64,000 bases of DNA, taken from contig JBEEIB010000146.1 of assembly GCA_041167675.1 (NCBI GenBank), positions 1 through 64,000 of the forward strand. Direction: 5' to 3'. Source of the stretch: DASTDH01 sp041167675 (lineage in GTDB: Bacteria > Verrucomicrobiota > Verrucomicrobiia > Chthoniobacterales > JAFAMB01). The translations under genes were made by a program, and so were the position numbers. Within the stretch, counting starts at the first letter, position 1; every line of letters starts with the position of its first letter. The notes under the pieces are model-generated. The model searched no databases and had not been told where the DNA came from. It saw only the letters and a list, made by a program, of their open reading frames with translations. Positions 41,529 through 50,890 of this stretch are shown here, piece after piece.

Positions 41529-42693
41529 GCAAGAAACCTTACGGCGCATTCTGGATGCGACCGAGACGCTCGCCTCTGAAGAAGTACCGATTGCCGAGGC
41601 GGGAGATCGCGTGTTGGCCAACACTCTCTTTGCTCGGATTGCACTGCCTGCATTCACCAATTCGGCGATGGATGGCTACGCGGTGATTGCGCGCGAAGTT
41701 GGGCCAGGAACGCGACTAGCCGTAGTGGGCGAACAATCGGCAGGCGCCGACCAGCAACTCCAAGTGAAGTCCGGTACCACCGTCCGAATTTTCACGGGAG
41801 CGCCTTTACCGGAAGGCGCTGACGCCGTGTTGATGCAGGAAGAAGCCGAGCGATCCGGTGACGAAATTATCGTCCGGGCGGAGCTGCAGCCGGCCGAAAA
41901 CGTTCGATTGCGCGGCGGCGATCTCTGCGAGGGACAAAAAATCGGGGAGCCAGGTATGCGCTTGAACGCTCAACGATTGGCATTGGTGGCTTCCCAGGGA
42001 TTGAGTCGAGTTACCGCTTATCGTCGCCCACGGGTGAGCGTGGTGGTAACCGGAAGCGAATTACGCAAACCGGCTGCATCACTGGGACCAGGAGAAATCT
42101 ATGAGACCAACGGAATCATGCTGTCCGAGTTGGTTCGCGGAAGCGGTGGGCTACCAGTTCATTTTGACCCGGTTCCGGACGAGGAAGAGGCCCATATCCG
42201 GACCTTGAGTGAAGCGTTGCAATCCGATGTAGCCATAGTCGCCGGTGGAGTTTCAGTGGGCGAAAAAGACCTGGTCAAACCGGTTCTCCGAAAGTTAGGA
42301 GCGGAGATTGCGCTGTGGAGGGTTGCGATCCGTCCAGGGAAACCATTCCTGTTTGGCCGGCTTGGTCGTAAATTGATTTTCGGTTTACCAGGTAACCCAG
42401 TTTCCGCTTACGTGACTTTCGTCGTTTTTGTTCGACCTGCGCTGCTTTGTCTTCAAGGTGCGAGCGGGGAATCGAGCGTGCGAACGAAAGTAATAGCGGC
42501 CCATCCGTTGCGGAACCCTGGGGAGCGTCCACACTATTTGCGGGGAAAGCTGAGGGGCGATTCCTTCGCCTTGGTCGGTCCACAAGAATCGCACGCGCTC
42601 TTTGCGCTCTCCCAGGCAGACGCCCTCGTTCGGTTGGAACCGAACCAGGAGGTGACGGAGGGGGAAACGCTGGAAGCGTTGCTGATTAGCTGA
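41515..42693 (+). CDS. moeA: Molybdopterin molybdenumtransferase MoeA
   Basis: This 392-residue enzyme inserts molybdate into adenylylated molybdopterin in Moco synthesis. Typical blocks are PAFTNSAMDGYAVIAREV, RIFTGAPLPEGADAVLMQEE, VVVTGSELRKPAASLGPGEI, the MPT-binding VAIVAGGVSVGEKD and the end-domain GLPGNPVSAYVTFVVFVRPA. Length is normal. ATG 41515 lies inside the end of the GH3 gene (14-base overlap). Other Moco genes are not in view. It begins a run of housekeeping genes on the plus strand. Confidence 0.93.
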   Translation: MLLTEQETLRRILDATETLASEEVPIAEAGDRVLANTLFARIALPAFTNSAMDGYAVIAREVGPGTRLAVVGEQSAGADQQLQVKSGTTVRIFTGAPLPEGADAVLMQEEAERSGDEIIVRAELQPAENVRLRGGDLCEGQKIGEPGMRLNAQRLALVASQGLSRVTAYRRPRVSVVVTGSELRKPAASLGPGEIYETNGIMLSELVRGSGGLPVHFDPVPDEEEAHIRTLSEALQSDVAIVAGGVSVGEKDLVKPVLRKLGAEIALWRVAIRPGKPFLFGRLGRKLIFGLPGNPVSAYVTFVVFVRPALLCLQGASGESSVRTKVIAAHPLRNPGERPHYLRGKLRGDSFALVGPQESHALFALSQADALVRLEPNQEVTEGETLEALLIS

Positions 42694-42758
42694 CCGAGAA
42701 AACGAGATTGAACCCTCGAAGGTCGAAACGATATTGTAGTCATTATTAGATTCATTAC

Positions 42759-43703
42759 ATGGTTGCATTAAAAGAAGGGTACGACCTGGCATCCGAGGTC
42801 AGAAGACTGAAAGTCGAACGAAGAGCTGTTATTCTGGCGCATAATTATCAAGTGCCCGAAGTTCAGGACGTCGCCGACTTTGTAGGTGACTCGCTGGGGC
42901 TGAGTTATCGAGCGAAAGAGGCCGATGCAGATGTCATCGTATTTTGTGGTGTGCATTTCATGGCGGAGACGGCGAAAATCATTAATCCGACCAAGAAAGT
43001 GATCCTGCCGGATTTAGAGGCTGGCTGCTCGCTGTCCGATTCGTGTCCGGCCGACCAACTAGAAGCTTTTTTGCAAAAGCATTTGGACAAGAACTACTAC
43101 GTCATTGCGTACATCAACTGCAGTGCCGGGGTGAAAGCTCTTTCGGATATCATTTGTACCAGTGGTAACGCCGTGAAAGTGGTTGAGCACGCCCCCGCAG
43201 ATCGCAACATCCTCTTCGTTCCCGATCAAAACCTTGGCTCCTGGGTTATGGAGAAGACGGGGCGCAAAATGGATTTGTGGCGAGGAGCTTGCTACGTGCA
43301 CGTAGAGTTTACTCAAAACAGCATCAATGCGATCCGCGAAGTCTATCCGGATGCTCCGGTGGTTGCGCACCCGGAATGTACCTACGCAGTCCGAATGTTA
43401 GCGGACGAAGTTTGTTCGACCGAAAAGATGGTCAGCTTCTGCCGGTCCTCCAGTGCCGACACGTTCATCATTGTCACGGAATCGGGGATGCTCCACCGCC
43501 TCAAAAAGGAAGTTCCTAACAAGACGTTTATTCCGGGTCCAACCGACAACTGCTCTTGCGCGAACTGCCGGTACATGAAGCGGAATACCCTTGAAAAACT
43601 TCGGGATGCTCTCGATTTTCTCCAACCGGAAATCGAAGTGGCGGAGACGATCCGACAGCGGGCTGTCCTACCAATAGAACGAATGCTGGATTTGAGTCGG
43701 TGA
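42759..43703 (+). CDS. nadA: Quinolinate synthase NadA
   Basis: This 314-residue [4Fe-4S] enzyme condenses iminoaspartate and dihydroxyacetone phosphate to quinolinate in NAD synthesis. Family blocks include AVILAHNYQVPEVQDVADFV, the YRAKEADADVIVFCGVHFMA block, DLEAGCSLSDSC (first cluster Cys), AHPECTYAVRMLAD (second) and PTDNCSCANCRYMKRNTL (third). Length matches the family. nadB and nadC are not in view. The stop overlaps the start of the next gene (GTGA). Confidence 0.95.
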   Translation: MVALKEGYDLASEVRRLKVERRAVILAHNYQVPEVQDVADFVGDSLGLSYRAKEADADVIVFCGVHFMAETAKIINPTKKVILPDLEAGCSLSDSCPADQLEAFLQKHLDKNYYVIAYINCSAGVKALSDIICTSGNAVKVVEHAPADRNILFVPDQNLGSWVMEKTGRKMDLWRGACYVHVEFTQNSINAIREVYPDAPVVAHPECTYAVRMLADEVCSTEKMVSFCRSSSADTFIIVTESGMLHRLKKEVPNKTFIPGPTDNCSCANCRYMKRNTLEKLRDALDFLQPEIEVAETIRQRAVLPIERMLDLSR

Positions 43704-44884
43704 ATCAACACGGAGCCTTGGTAATCGGGGCGGGTCCTGCTGGTCTACGGGCGGCTGAGATTTTGGCAGCCGCCGGGATAGAGACGCGAATCTTTGAACA
43801 AAAGCCTTCGCTCGGGCGTAAGTTTCTAGTGGCAGGCCGGGGCGGTCTCAACATCACGCATTCCGAAAGATACGATCTCTTCGTCACCCGGTATGACTCG
43901 CCCGCCCGCTGGCAGCGATTGCTCCAATCGTTCCGTCCGGAAGAACTTCGTGCTTGGTTTGAAAGACTGGGAGTTCCAACCTTTGTCGGGACTAGCGGAC
44001 GGATATTTCCGAAGTCACAGAGAGCCCCGGAAATTCTGGAACGTTGGTTAGAACGGCTCTACAAGCTCGGTTGTGATATTCGCACTGGTTACAAATTTCA
44101 TCATCTTCTGGGTCAAAGCCCATTCGATGTAGTCTTTCAGAGAGGCTCTGAATTTGCGTTTGAAAGCGGCGGCGTCGTCGTATTCGCGTGCGGAGGCGCT
44201 TCCTGGCCGCAGACTGGGTCGGACGGAGCATGGGTCGAGCAGTTCAAGTCGATGGGAATTTCTGTTGCTCCATTTACTCCATCGAACGTGGGATGGGAGT
44301 GTCCTTGGTCTGCAAAGTTCCTGGCAATTGCGGATGGTAGGCCTCTCAAAAACGTGGCGGCGACGTGCGCCGGAAAAACGGTTCGAGGCGAACTGTTGAT
44401 CACGAAGTACGGGTTAGAGGGTGGAGTCATTTATCAGCTCACCCGAGAGTTGCGGGAGGACCATAGCATCACAATTGATCTTAAGCCTGATTTGGACCAA
44501 GCAGAACTTCGCCGGCGGTGGCGAGAGGGTGAGTCACTCAAAGAGTCGGCCGCGAAAAGCTGGCGGTTGAGCACCGCGGTCATTGCTCTGCTGGAAGAGA
44601 AGGGATTTCTCTCCGATTTTTCGACGCTGTTAGCCGGCATAAAGAAATGTCAACTGAAGGTGGTGGAGCCACGGCCGGTAGAGGAAGCGATATCCTCGGC
44701 CGGAGGGGTTACTTGGGAAGAGCTTAACGATGATCTGATGCTAAAAAAATATCCCGGAATGTTTTGTGCCGGCGAAATGATCGATTGGGATGCTCCGACC
44801 GGGGGATATTTGCTACAGGGCTGCTTTGCCACCGGAACGATCGCCGGACAAGGTGCAGTGAAGTGGATTGCGCAGGATCGGTAA
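43700..44884 (+). CDS. HI0933/BaiN-like flavoprotein (TIGR03862-type)
   Basis: This is a 394-residue FAD-binding protein with an N-terminal dinucleotide motif (ALVIGAGPAGLRAAEILAAA) and the family block GRKFLVAGRGGLNITHSE. It has an internal motif with redox-fold residues (GGVVVFACGGASWPQTGSDG) and the C-terminal FAD-contact block (GMFCAGEMIDWDAPTGGYLL). Members are putative NAD(P)/FAD oxidoreductases; physiological substrates are unknown. It starts at GTG 43700, overlapping the nadA stop by four bases, so it is co-translated with nadA. Confidence 0.88.
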   Translation: MNQHGALVIGAGPAGLRAAEILAAAGIETRIFEQKPSLGRKFLVAGRGGLNITHSERYDLFVTRYDSPARWQRLLQSFRPEELRAWFERLGVPTFVGTSGRIFPKSQRAPEILERWLERLYKLGCDIRTGYKFHHLLGQSPFDVVFQRGSEFAFESGGVVVFACGGASWPQTGSDGAWVEQFKSMGISVAPFTPSNVGWECPWSAKFLAIADGRPLKNVAATCAGKTVRGELLITKYGLEGGVIYQLTRELREDHSITIDLKPDLDQAELRRRWREGESLKESAAKSWRLSTAVIALLEEKGFLSDFSTLLAGIKKCQLKVVEPRPVEEAISSAGGVTWEELNDDLMLKKYPGMFCAGEMIDWDAPTGGYLLQGCFATGTIAGQGAVKWIAQDR

Positions 44885-44907
44885 GCGTGACAGCTTCCTT
44901 TCCGTTT

Positions 44908-45393
44908 ATGGAACTTCAGATTGGTGATCCAGCTCCGAATTTTCAAGCAGTGGCAGTCGGAGGCATTTATGGTGCCGGCCAGCCGGTGAAGTTGGCCGAT
45001 TTTAAGGGATCGACGCTGGTCCTTTATTTCTATCCCAAAGACGGTACTCCCGGATGCACTCAGCAAGCGTGCGACATTCGCGACGCCTGGTCCGATATTC
45101 AGTCGAGGGCAGAATTATTTGGCGTGAGCGTCGATACCGTCGAAAGCCACCAGAAATTCATTAAAAAAAATGGCCTTCCTTTCCCGCTCCTGAGCGACGC
45201 GGAAAAGGCTTTGGCAGATGCCTACCATGTCTGGGTGGAAAAAAGCATGTACGGCAAAAAATACTTCGGATCGGAAAGGACTACGTTCATCATCGGCCCA
45301 GATCAGCGTATTGTTCAGATTCTCAAGAAAGTTAAGCCTTCCGAACATATTAAGGCGCTTCGTCACGCATTGTTCGTCGGTGAAGCGGTGTGA
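44908..45393 (+). CDS. bcp: Peroxiredoxin of the BCP/PrxQ type
   Basis: This thiol peroxidase opens with MELQIGDPAPNFQAVAVGG. The peroxidatic Cys is in KDGTPGCTQQACDIRD, and the resolving Cys lies five residues later, the PrxQ pattern. The rest (GVSVDTVESHQKFIKKNGLP; FPLLSDAEKALADAYHVW; ERTTFIIGPDQRIVQI) is canonical. It reduces peroxides with electrons from thioredoxin. ATG 44908 matches family starts. GTG 44887, preceded by AGGA, is a possible longer start that would almost touch the flavoprotein stop. A still longer open frame from 44764 is an overlap artefact. Confidence 0.92.
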   Translation: MELQIGDPAPNFQAVAVGGIYGAGQPVKLADFKGSTLVLYFYPKDGTPGCTQQACDIRDAWSDIQSRAELFGVSVDTVESHQKFIKKNGLPFPLLSDAEKALADAYHVWVEKSMYGKKYFGSERTTFIIGPDQRIVQILKKVKPSEHIKALRHALFVGEAV

Positions 45394-45409
45394 CGCGCTA
45401 AAGTTTGGA

Positions 45410-45561
45410 GCGAAGGTAGGGCGATCCGTCCCGGATCGCCGATCCAGGTGAGCCATCGTTCCACTTGGCCTGGTAATGAGGCAATGAGAAATTCTTCGGT
45501 GACGGCATGAGGGCTAACTGGTTTCGATTCGGCGGTCCGGGACGGACCGCCCTACCTTCGC
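45410..45561. repeat. Inverted-repeat element with GTAGGGCG ends (family R5), copy 4
   Basis: GCGAAGGTAGGGCGATCCGT... (45410-45440) is matched by an inverted arm at 45531-45561 over 31 bases with two differences. Each arm has its own small palindrome (GATCCGTCCCGGATC). The spacer is about 90 bases. No gene is seen in 45394-45644. Confidence 0.75.
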
Positions 45562-45644
45562 TTCGTGCCTCGATAACAAAACTGACTCTATCGGCCGCGC
45601 CAAGGATGAGACGCAGAAAGCGTGAATTTAGATAACTCCAAAAG

Positions 45645-46835
45645 ATGAATCAGCAGACGCTACTTGGCATCTATGAAAAGATCGAAGCGCTGATTGCCCG
45701 TCTGCCTGGTCCGTTGCAAAAAGCGATTCTGCAAGAGTTGCGACCGATCAAGCAAATCTTTCTGGCGCAGCGTCCGGCCCGTCTGGCATTGCTAGGCGAC
45801 GCGAACGCGAATGCCTCTTCGGTAGTATCGGCGCTGCTTGGCTCTGAATTGACTTTGATTGCGCCCCTGACCGATCCCGGCTGGATCAACTATGAGCAAC
45901 GGCTCAAAGGAGGATTTCGTGTTCTCGATGCTCGCCGCCTCAATCAGACCTCTTTGTCGTGGAGCGATCTGGCCCGGGCCTTGTCAGAAGAGGACCCTGA
46001 CGTGATCCTGTTTTTAGTTAGTGGGATTGCTTCGACCGACCTCAGCTTTGAATGTGAGCAAGCTACTCGGGTGCTTGATTTCCTCCATCAGCGATTCCAA
46101 AAACGAGTGCCACTGATCGGAGTGGTTGATCTCCCTGCCAGCACCAGTCCCGAGGTTGCCGAAAAGCGTCGAACAGAATTGCAGGGCTGGCTGAGCAGCC
46201 AGCCGGAATTGGCTTCGCATTTTGTGCGCGCGATCGCTGTTTCCTCGTTTGTGCGATTTCGGTTGGATGGTTCCCTCGATTTAGAGCGGGACGAACGGCG
46301 CAACATTCGCGAGCTAGCTGAATTGATGACTCGGGAGCTTCCGGACGATGCCCAGGTCGAGATGGCTCGACTCTTCGGCGCGAAAGAGGTCCAGAAAGAC
46401 CTCAGCAATCGGTTGATTCGCGCGGTGACTGCGATGTCCGCTGCGATTGGAGCACAGCCAATTCCACTCGCGGATTTTCCAATTTTGACTGCGCTTCAGT
46501 TCATGATGGTGGCCGGCGTCATGCATATCAGTGGTCGGGAATTGAGCCTGAAGGCTGCAGGCGAATTTATTGGTGCACTCGGAATGAATATCGGCGTCGG
46601 AATGGCCTTTCGCGAGGGCGCACGCGCGGCAGTAAAGCTTCTTCCCGGCTGGGGAAATGCGATTTCCGGGGGCGTGGCCGCTGCTGGAACTTACGGGATC
46701 GGTCGAGCTGCCAGCGCTTATTTCATCGAAGGAATCTCCCTGGGAGAGGTCCGCAAATTATTTCGACGAAAAAGGCGAGATGAGATCCGGCAGCTGAAAA
46801 GCGAGAAAAAAAGTCAAGCTGATTCCGGCAAGTAA
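45645..46835 (+). CDS. DUF697/YcjF-type membrane protein with degenerate GTPase domain
   Basis: This is a 396-residue protein. Residues about 40-230 follow the plan of an Era-like GTPase (RLALLGDANANASSVVSALL; DPDVILFLVSGIASTDLSFE; QKRVPLIGVVDLP). The P-loop that should read GxxxxGKS is GDANANASS (51-59), with no Lys, so GTP hydrolysis is unlikely. Residues about 250-370 are a DUF697 module with hydrophobic helices (PLADFPILTALQFMMVAGVM; GWGNAISGGVAAAGTYGIGR) as in YcjF. A basic Lys/Arg-rich tail ends the protein. It is probably an inner-membrane-associated protein of unknown role. Confidence 0.75.
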   Translation: MNQQTLLGIYEKIEALIARLPGPLQKAILQELRPIKQIFLAQRPARLALLGDANANASSVVSALLGSELTLIAPLTDPGWINYEQRLKGGFRVLDARRLNQTSLSWSDLARALSEEDPDVILFLVSGIASTDLSFECEQATRVLDFLHQRFQKRVPLIGVVDLPASTSPEVAEKRRTELQGWLSSQPELASHFVRAIAVSSFVRFRLDGSLDLERDERRNIRELAELMTRELPDDAQVEMARLFGAKEVQKDLSNRLIRAVTAMSAAIGAQPIPLADFPILTALQFMMVAGVMHISGRELSLKAAGEFIGALGMNIGVGMAFREGARAAVKLLPGWGNAISGGVAAAGTYGIGRAASAYFIEGISLGEVRKLFRRKRRDEIRQLKSEKKSQADSGK

Positions 46836-46916
46836 ACGCTGTGAATAACTTGTTCAAAACTGCGGGTTTGTGGAGAAAAACCTGCTAGCAAGTTCCACCT
46901 GCAGCGCCCTTGGTGA

Positions 46917-48251
46917 ATGAGCATCAGAAGCATAGTGTCAACCTTGGAGCAGTTGGGAGCGTCTCCTCGTAAGTCGTTCGGGCAGAATTTCTTGCATGAC
47001 AAAAACATGGCCAAATGGATCGTGGGTCAACTCGCTATTCAGGTCGGCGACCATATCGTGGAAATTGGTCCTGGCTTGGGGGCTTTGACGGCAAATTTTA
47101 GCCAATCAGGGGTGTCGGCAACTCTGCTGGAAAAAGACAAGCTTTTTGCGGAATTCGTTGAGAACACCTTCTCCGGCGACCGGATTCGGGTGGTAAAAGG
47201 AGATGCGCTTGAATGCGATGTCCGCGACTTTTTCCCTCTCGGAACGGTGAAAGCGGTCGGGAATCTGCCGTACTACGCCTCTACGCCGATCCTATTTCAT
47301 TTTACTGCCGATCCTTCGCCTTTCGAGCGTCTGGTTTTTACGCTCCAACGAGAGGTGGCTGACCGCCTGGTCGCCACTCCCGAGACTAAAGAGTACGGAG
47401 CAATCAGCGTTTTGTTGCAAGCCAGGTGGAATATCACCCGGCTTCGAGTGCTTGCTCCTGCACTTTTTTTCCCGCGCCCCCAAGTCGATTCGGCGGTTAT
47501 CCGGCTCCTGCGCAAACCCGCACATGAAATGCCGGAAATAGATTGGCCGCGCTTCAGCCGATTAGTAAAAACCGGGTTCGGAGAACGGAGAAAACAGCTG
47601 CGAAAGAATCTAACTAAGCTCTTTCCGATCGATGCATTAGAGAACGCATTCACCGTCACCGGTTTGAGTTCGTCTTGCCGAGCAGAGGAGCTCTCGGGAA
47701 GGAAATGGTTTGAACTGGCGCATGAACTATTCCCCTCATTTGGGGAAGGATCTCATCCCACAGAAAAGCTGGTCTTAGTTGATGATTCTGACCGACCGAT
47801 GGGAGCTGCAGATCGTCAAGCGATTCACAATCAAGGGTTACGGCATCGAGCTGTGCACTTGTTCATTGTCAATCGGGATCACGAGCTATTCTTGCAAAAA
47901 CGTTCCTGGCGCAAAGATCAACATGCTCGTATTTGGGATTCGAGTGCGGCCGGCCACGTTGACGCCGGAGAGTCTTATGATGACTGCGCCAGTCGAGAAT
48001 TATCCGAAGAGCTAGGCATATCTGCTGATCTCGAGCGAATTGGAGCCATTGCCGCATCTGACAAGACCGGCCAAGAATTCATCTCGATTTATCGAGGAAG
48101 CCATGACGGACCGATTCGGTACAACGCTCTGGAAATTGAAACCGGTGGTTTTTTTAGACTGGGAACGATCGATGTCTGGATAGAGAAACGGCCGGAGGAT
48201 TTTGCGCCAGGATTCCTCGAGTGTTATCGCACGGTTCGGGCAAGCTTGTAG
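46917..48251 (+). CDS. rsmA: RsmA (KsgA) 16S rRNA dimethyladenosine transferase fused to a Nudix hydrolase
   Basis: Residues 1-275 are a complete RsmA: the opening SPRKSFGQNFLHDKNMAKWI, the SAM motif VEIGPGLGALTANF, the catalytic NLPYY motif in AVGNLPYYASTP, and FFPRPQVDSAVIRL. It dimethylates the two adenines near the 3' end of 16S rRNA. From about residue 282 a Nudix domain follows (KLVLVDDSDRPMGAADRQAI), with a canonical Nudix box GHVDAGESYDDCASRELSEE followed by LGI (about 346-368). The style matches IPP-isomerase-like/YfcD Nudix enzymes. The frame is continuous across the junction. The fusion is unusual, and the Nudix substrate is unknown. Confidence 0.9.
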   Translation: MSIRSIVSTLEQLGASPRKSFGQNFLHDKNMAKWIVGQLAIQVGDHIVEIGPGLGALTANFSQSGVSATLLEKDKLFAEFVENTFSGDRIRVVKGDALECDVRDFFPLGTVKAVGNLPYYASTPILFHFTADPSPFERLVFTLQREVADRLVATPETKEYGAISVLLQARWNITRLRVLAPALFFPRPQVDSAVIRLLRKPAHEMPEIDWPRFSRLVKTGFGERRKQLRKNLTKLFPIDALENAFTVTGLSSSCRAEELSGRKWFELAHELFPSFGEGSHPTEKLVLVDDSDRPMGAADRQAIHNQGLRHRAVHLFIVNRDHELFLQKRSWRKDQHARIWDSSAAGHVDAGESYDDCASRELSEELGISADLERIGAIAASDKTGQEFISIYRGSHDGPIRYNALEIETGGFFRLGTIDVWIEKRPEDFAPGFLECYRTVRASL

Positions 48252-48330
48252 AACGCCGGTAGCGCCGAGAACTGCAGATGGTAAGAACTGAGAGGTGATT
48301 AGTGAGAGGGAGGTGGATGATAGATTGGAG

Positions 48331-48367
48331 CGCCGACACGCCGACACGCCGACAACGCCGACACGCC
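48331..48367 (+). repeat. 9-bp minisatellite (CGCCGACAC), about 4 copies
   Basis: CGCCGACACGCCGACACGCC followed by GACAACGCCGACACGCC is a short tandem array. It ends at the last base of the phosphoketolase gene, so length changes here could alter the C-terminus or 3' end. Confidence 0.6.
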
Positions 48368-50793
48368 TAGCACGGCCACTTCCAGTCTACGATCTCCGGT
48401 TTATCGGTACCGTATTCGTAGGCGTAATTGCGGCAGGCGATCTGTTCGTTTCTGAAATTATCCTTGGCATGCGCCCCGGCCACCTTAAGGCTCGGCACCC
48501 GATCAATCGCTTCGATTGCGATACTGAAGCGGTCGATTCCGTTGCGAATCGCCAGCTCGAAAGGTGTGTCGATGCTGCCCTTTTCCTGATAACCCCGCAC
48601 GTGCAGATTGTCGTGATTATGGCGGCGGTAAGTGAGGCGATGAATCATCCAAGGATAGGCGTGGAAATTAAAGATGACTGGCTTATCGAGGGTGAACAAG
48701 CTATCAAAGTCGCGATCAGATAAACCGTGGGGATGGTCGGTCTCCGGCTGCAGCCGGAAGAGATCCACTACGTTGATGAATCGGATTTTCAAAGCTGAAA
48801 ACTCGTTCCGCAACAAAGCAGTCGCGGCCAGACCTTCCTGAGTCGGAATATCTCCGGCGGTTGCGATCACGACATCGGGTTCTGCGCCTTGGTCATTGCT
48901 AGCCCAGTCCCACAGTCCAATCCCTTTGGTGCAGTGCATGATGGCCGCCTCCATGTTCAGATACTGGAGATGGAGCTGTTTGTCGCAAACGATCACATTG
49001 ATGTAATTCTTACTTCGCAGGCAATGATCAGCGACAGATAACAAGGTATTGGCGTCAGGTGGCAGGTAGATGCGGGTTACGGCCGGACTTTTGTTGGCGA
49101 CGATATCGAGAAAGCCGGGATCTTGATGAGTAAAGCCGTTATGGTCCTGCCGCCAGACGGTGGAGGTGATCAGCAGATTTAGCGATGGAATCGGCGCGCG
49201 CCACGAGAGCCCGTTACATTTCTCCAGCCACTTGGCGTGTTGGTTAACCATCGAGTCAATCACATGGACGAATGATTCGTAAGTGGCGAAGAAGCCGTGG
49301 CGCCCGCTGAGAAGGTAACCTTCCAACCAACCCTCGAGAGTATGTTCGCTGAGCATTTCCATGACCCGTCCATCCGGTCCCAGCTCTCCGCCATCGAGGT
49401 CTTCCGGAAGATATTCTTCCAGCCAAGTCTTCTTAGCTGCTTCATAAATCGCAGCCAGCTTGTTTGAGGTGGTCTCGTCAGGACCAAAAACTCGAAACTT
49501 GTCCGCATTTTCCTTCATCACATCGCGGAGGAAAACTCCCAAAATAGATGTGTTGGATACTTCTATTTGAGCGGGCTTCGAAATTTCGACCCGATGATCA
49601 CGGAAATCCGGCAGACGCAGACTAAGTCTAAAGACTCCTCCGTTGGCATGTGGGTTGGAGCCCATGCGGCGATTGCCGTGCGGACTTAGCTCTCTCAATT
49701 GGGGTATCAGCTGACCGTTCTCGTCAAAAAGCTCTTCCGGTCGATAGCTCCGCATCCATTGCTCCAGCAACTGCAAGTGTTTGGGGTTCTTTGCTATATC
49801 CTCGATCGGAATCTGGTGGGCGCGCCAGAAGCCTTCCAATTTGTGTCCATCGACTTCCGCGGGTGCCGTCCAGCCTTTTGGCGAGCGTAGAATAACTACC
49901 GGCCAGCGAGAAAAGGTAGCTACTCCCGTGGTCCGAGTCTTCCGCTGAATGTCTCGGATTTCTTCAACGCATTCGTCCAATGTCGCTGCCATCGCTTGGT
50001 GCATGCTGTCGTGCTCCGAGCCTTCGACAAAGTACGGTTTGTAACCGTAGCCAACAAAGAGTTGCTCAAGGTCCTCGTGCTTGATTCGCGCCAGGATCGT
50101 CGGGTTGTTTATCTTGTAGCCGTTCAGGTGAAGAATTGGTAGGACCGCTCCATCCCTAATCGGATTGAGAAACTTGTTGGAATGCCAGGAAGTAGCCAAG
50201 GGTCCAGTTTCAGATTCACCGTCCCCCACCACGCAAGCGGTGATCAGATCCGGATTGTCAAACACCGTTCCGAAAGCATGGGAGAGACTATAACCTAACT
50301 CGCCTCCTTCGTGAATAGAGCCGGGTGTTTCTGGGGTACAATGGCTGCCGATGCCTCCGGGGAACGAAAACTGTCGGAAGAACTTTTTCATCCCTTCTGC
50401 GTCTTCGCTCTTATCTGGGTAGATTTCAGAATAGCTTCCGTCGAGATATACCGGCGCGAGGACCCCGGGCGCGCCATGTCCGGGACCCGACACATACATC
50501 ATGTTCAAATCGTATTTCCTGATCACGCGATTCAGATGTGTCCAGATAAAGGATTGCCCCGGACTCGATCCCCAATGGCCCAATAAGCGGCGCTTAATAT
50601 GCTCGATCTGGAGCGGTTCTCTGAGCAACGGGTTACTTCGCAGATAAAGCATTCCAAGGATAAGATAACAACAAGCCCGCCAATACGCGTGCATGTTGTG
50701 GAGTTCTTCTGGGCTTAGAGGAGTTCCTTGAGCGGTGGCTCTCGCAGGACCGAATGCGCTAATGGTGTCTAAGTTGGGTGTGGCGGTAACCAT
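48367..50793 (-). CDS. xfp: Phosphoketolase (xylulose-5-phosphate/fructose-6-phosphate)
   Basis: This 808-residue ThDP enzyme splits xylulose 5-phosphate (and often fructose 6-phosphate) with phosphate into acetyl phosphate and an aldose phosphate. Both family signatures are present: EGGELGYSLSHAFGTVFDNP and RVMEMLSEHTLEGWLEGYLL. The ThDP-binding block is VVGDGESETGPLATSWHSNK. An opening block (YWRACCYLILGMLYLRSNPL) and the end (YGTDKPEIVDWKWPC) are typical. No acetate kinase gene is adjacent. It would provide a carbon-saving shunt for the pentoses and galactosides handled elsewhere in the window. Confidence 0.95.
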   Translation of the reverse strand: MVTATPNLDTISAFGPARATAQGTPLSPEELHNMHAYWRACCYLILGMLYLRSNPLLREPLQIEHIKRRLLGHWGSSPGQSFIWTHLNRVIRKYDLNMMYVSGPGHGAPGVLAPVYLDGSYSEIYPDKSEDAEGMKKFFRQFSFPGGIGSHCTPETPGSIHEGGELGYSLSHAFGTVFDNPDLITACVVGDGESETGPLATSWHSNKFLNPIRDGAVLPILHLNGYKINNPTILARIKHEDLEQLFVGYGYKPYFVEGSEHDSMHQAMAATLDECVEEIRDIQRKTRTTGVATFSRWPVVILRSPKGWTAPAEVDGHKLEGFWRAHQIPIEDIAKNPKHLQLLEQWMRSYRPEELFDENGQLIPQLRELSPHGNRRMGSNPHANGGVFRLSLRLPDFRDHRVEISKPAQIEVSNTSILGVFLRDVMKENADKFRVFGPDETTSNKLAAIYEAAKKTWLEEYLPEDLDGGELGPDGRVMEMLSEHTLEGWLEGYLLSGRHGFFATYESFVHVIDSMVNQHAKWLEKCNGLSWRAPIPSLNLLITSTVWRQDHNGFTHQDPGFLDIVANKSPAVTRIYLPPDANTLLSVADHCLRSKNYINVIVCDKQLHLQYLNMEAAIMHCTKGIGLWDWASNDQGAEPDVVIATAGDIPTQEGLAATALLRNEFSALKIRFINVVDLFRLQPETDHPHGLSDRDFDSLFTLDKPVIFNFHAYPWMIHRLTYRRHNHDNLHVRGYQEKGSIDTPFELAIRNGIDRFSIAIEAIDRVPSLKVAGAHAKDNFRNEQIACRNYAYEYGTDKPEIVDWKWPC

Positions 50794-50890
50794 AGTTTCG
50801 CTTTCACAGGAATTTGATATTCGGTAGCGAGGAAAAACTCCGTAGCCAGGTTCGCATTGGAGCGCTAATTCGCTTGTGCAAATATGTCGG

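Noticed and set aside
42694..42758. NAD or molybdenum-cofactor riboswitch between moeA and nadA
   Set aside because: The 65-base gap is too short and shows no conserved riboswitch core.
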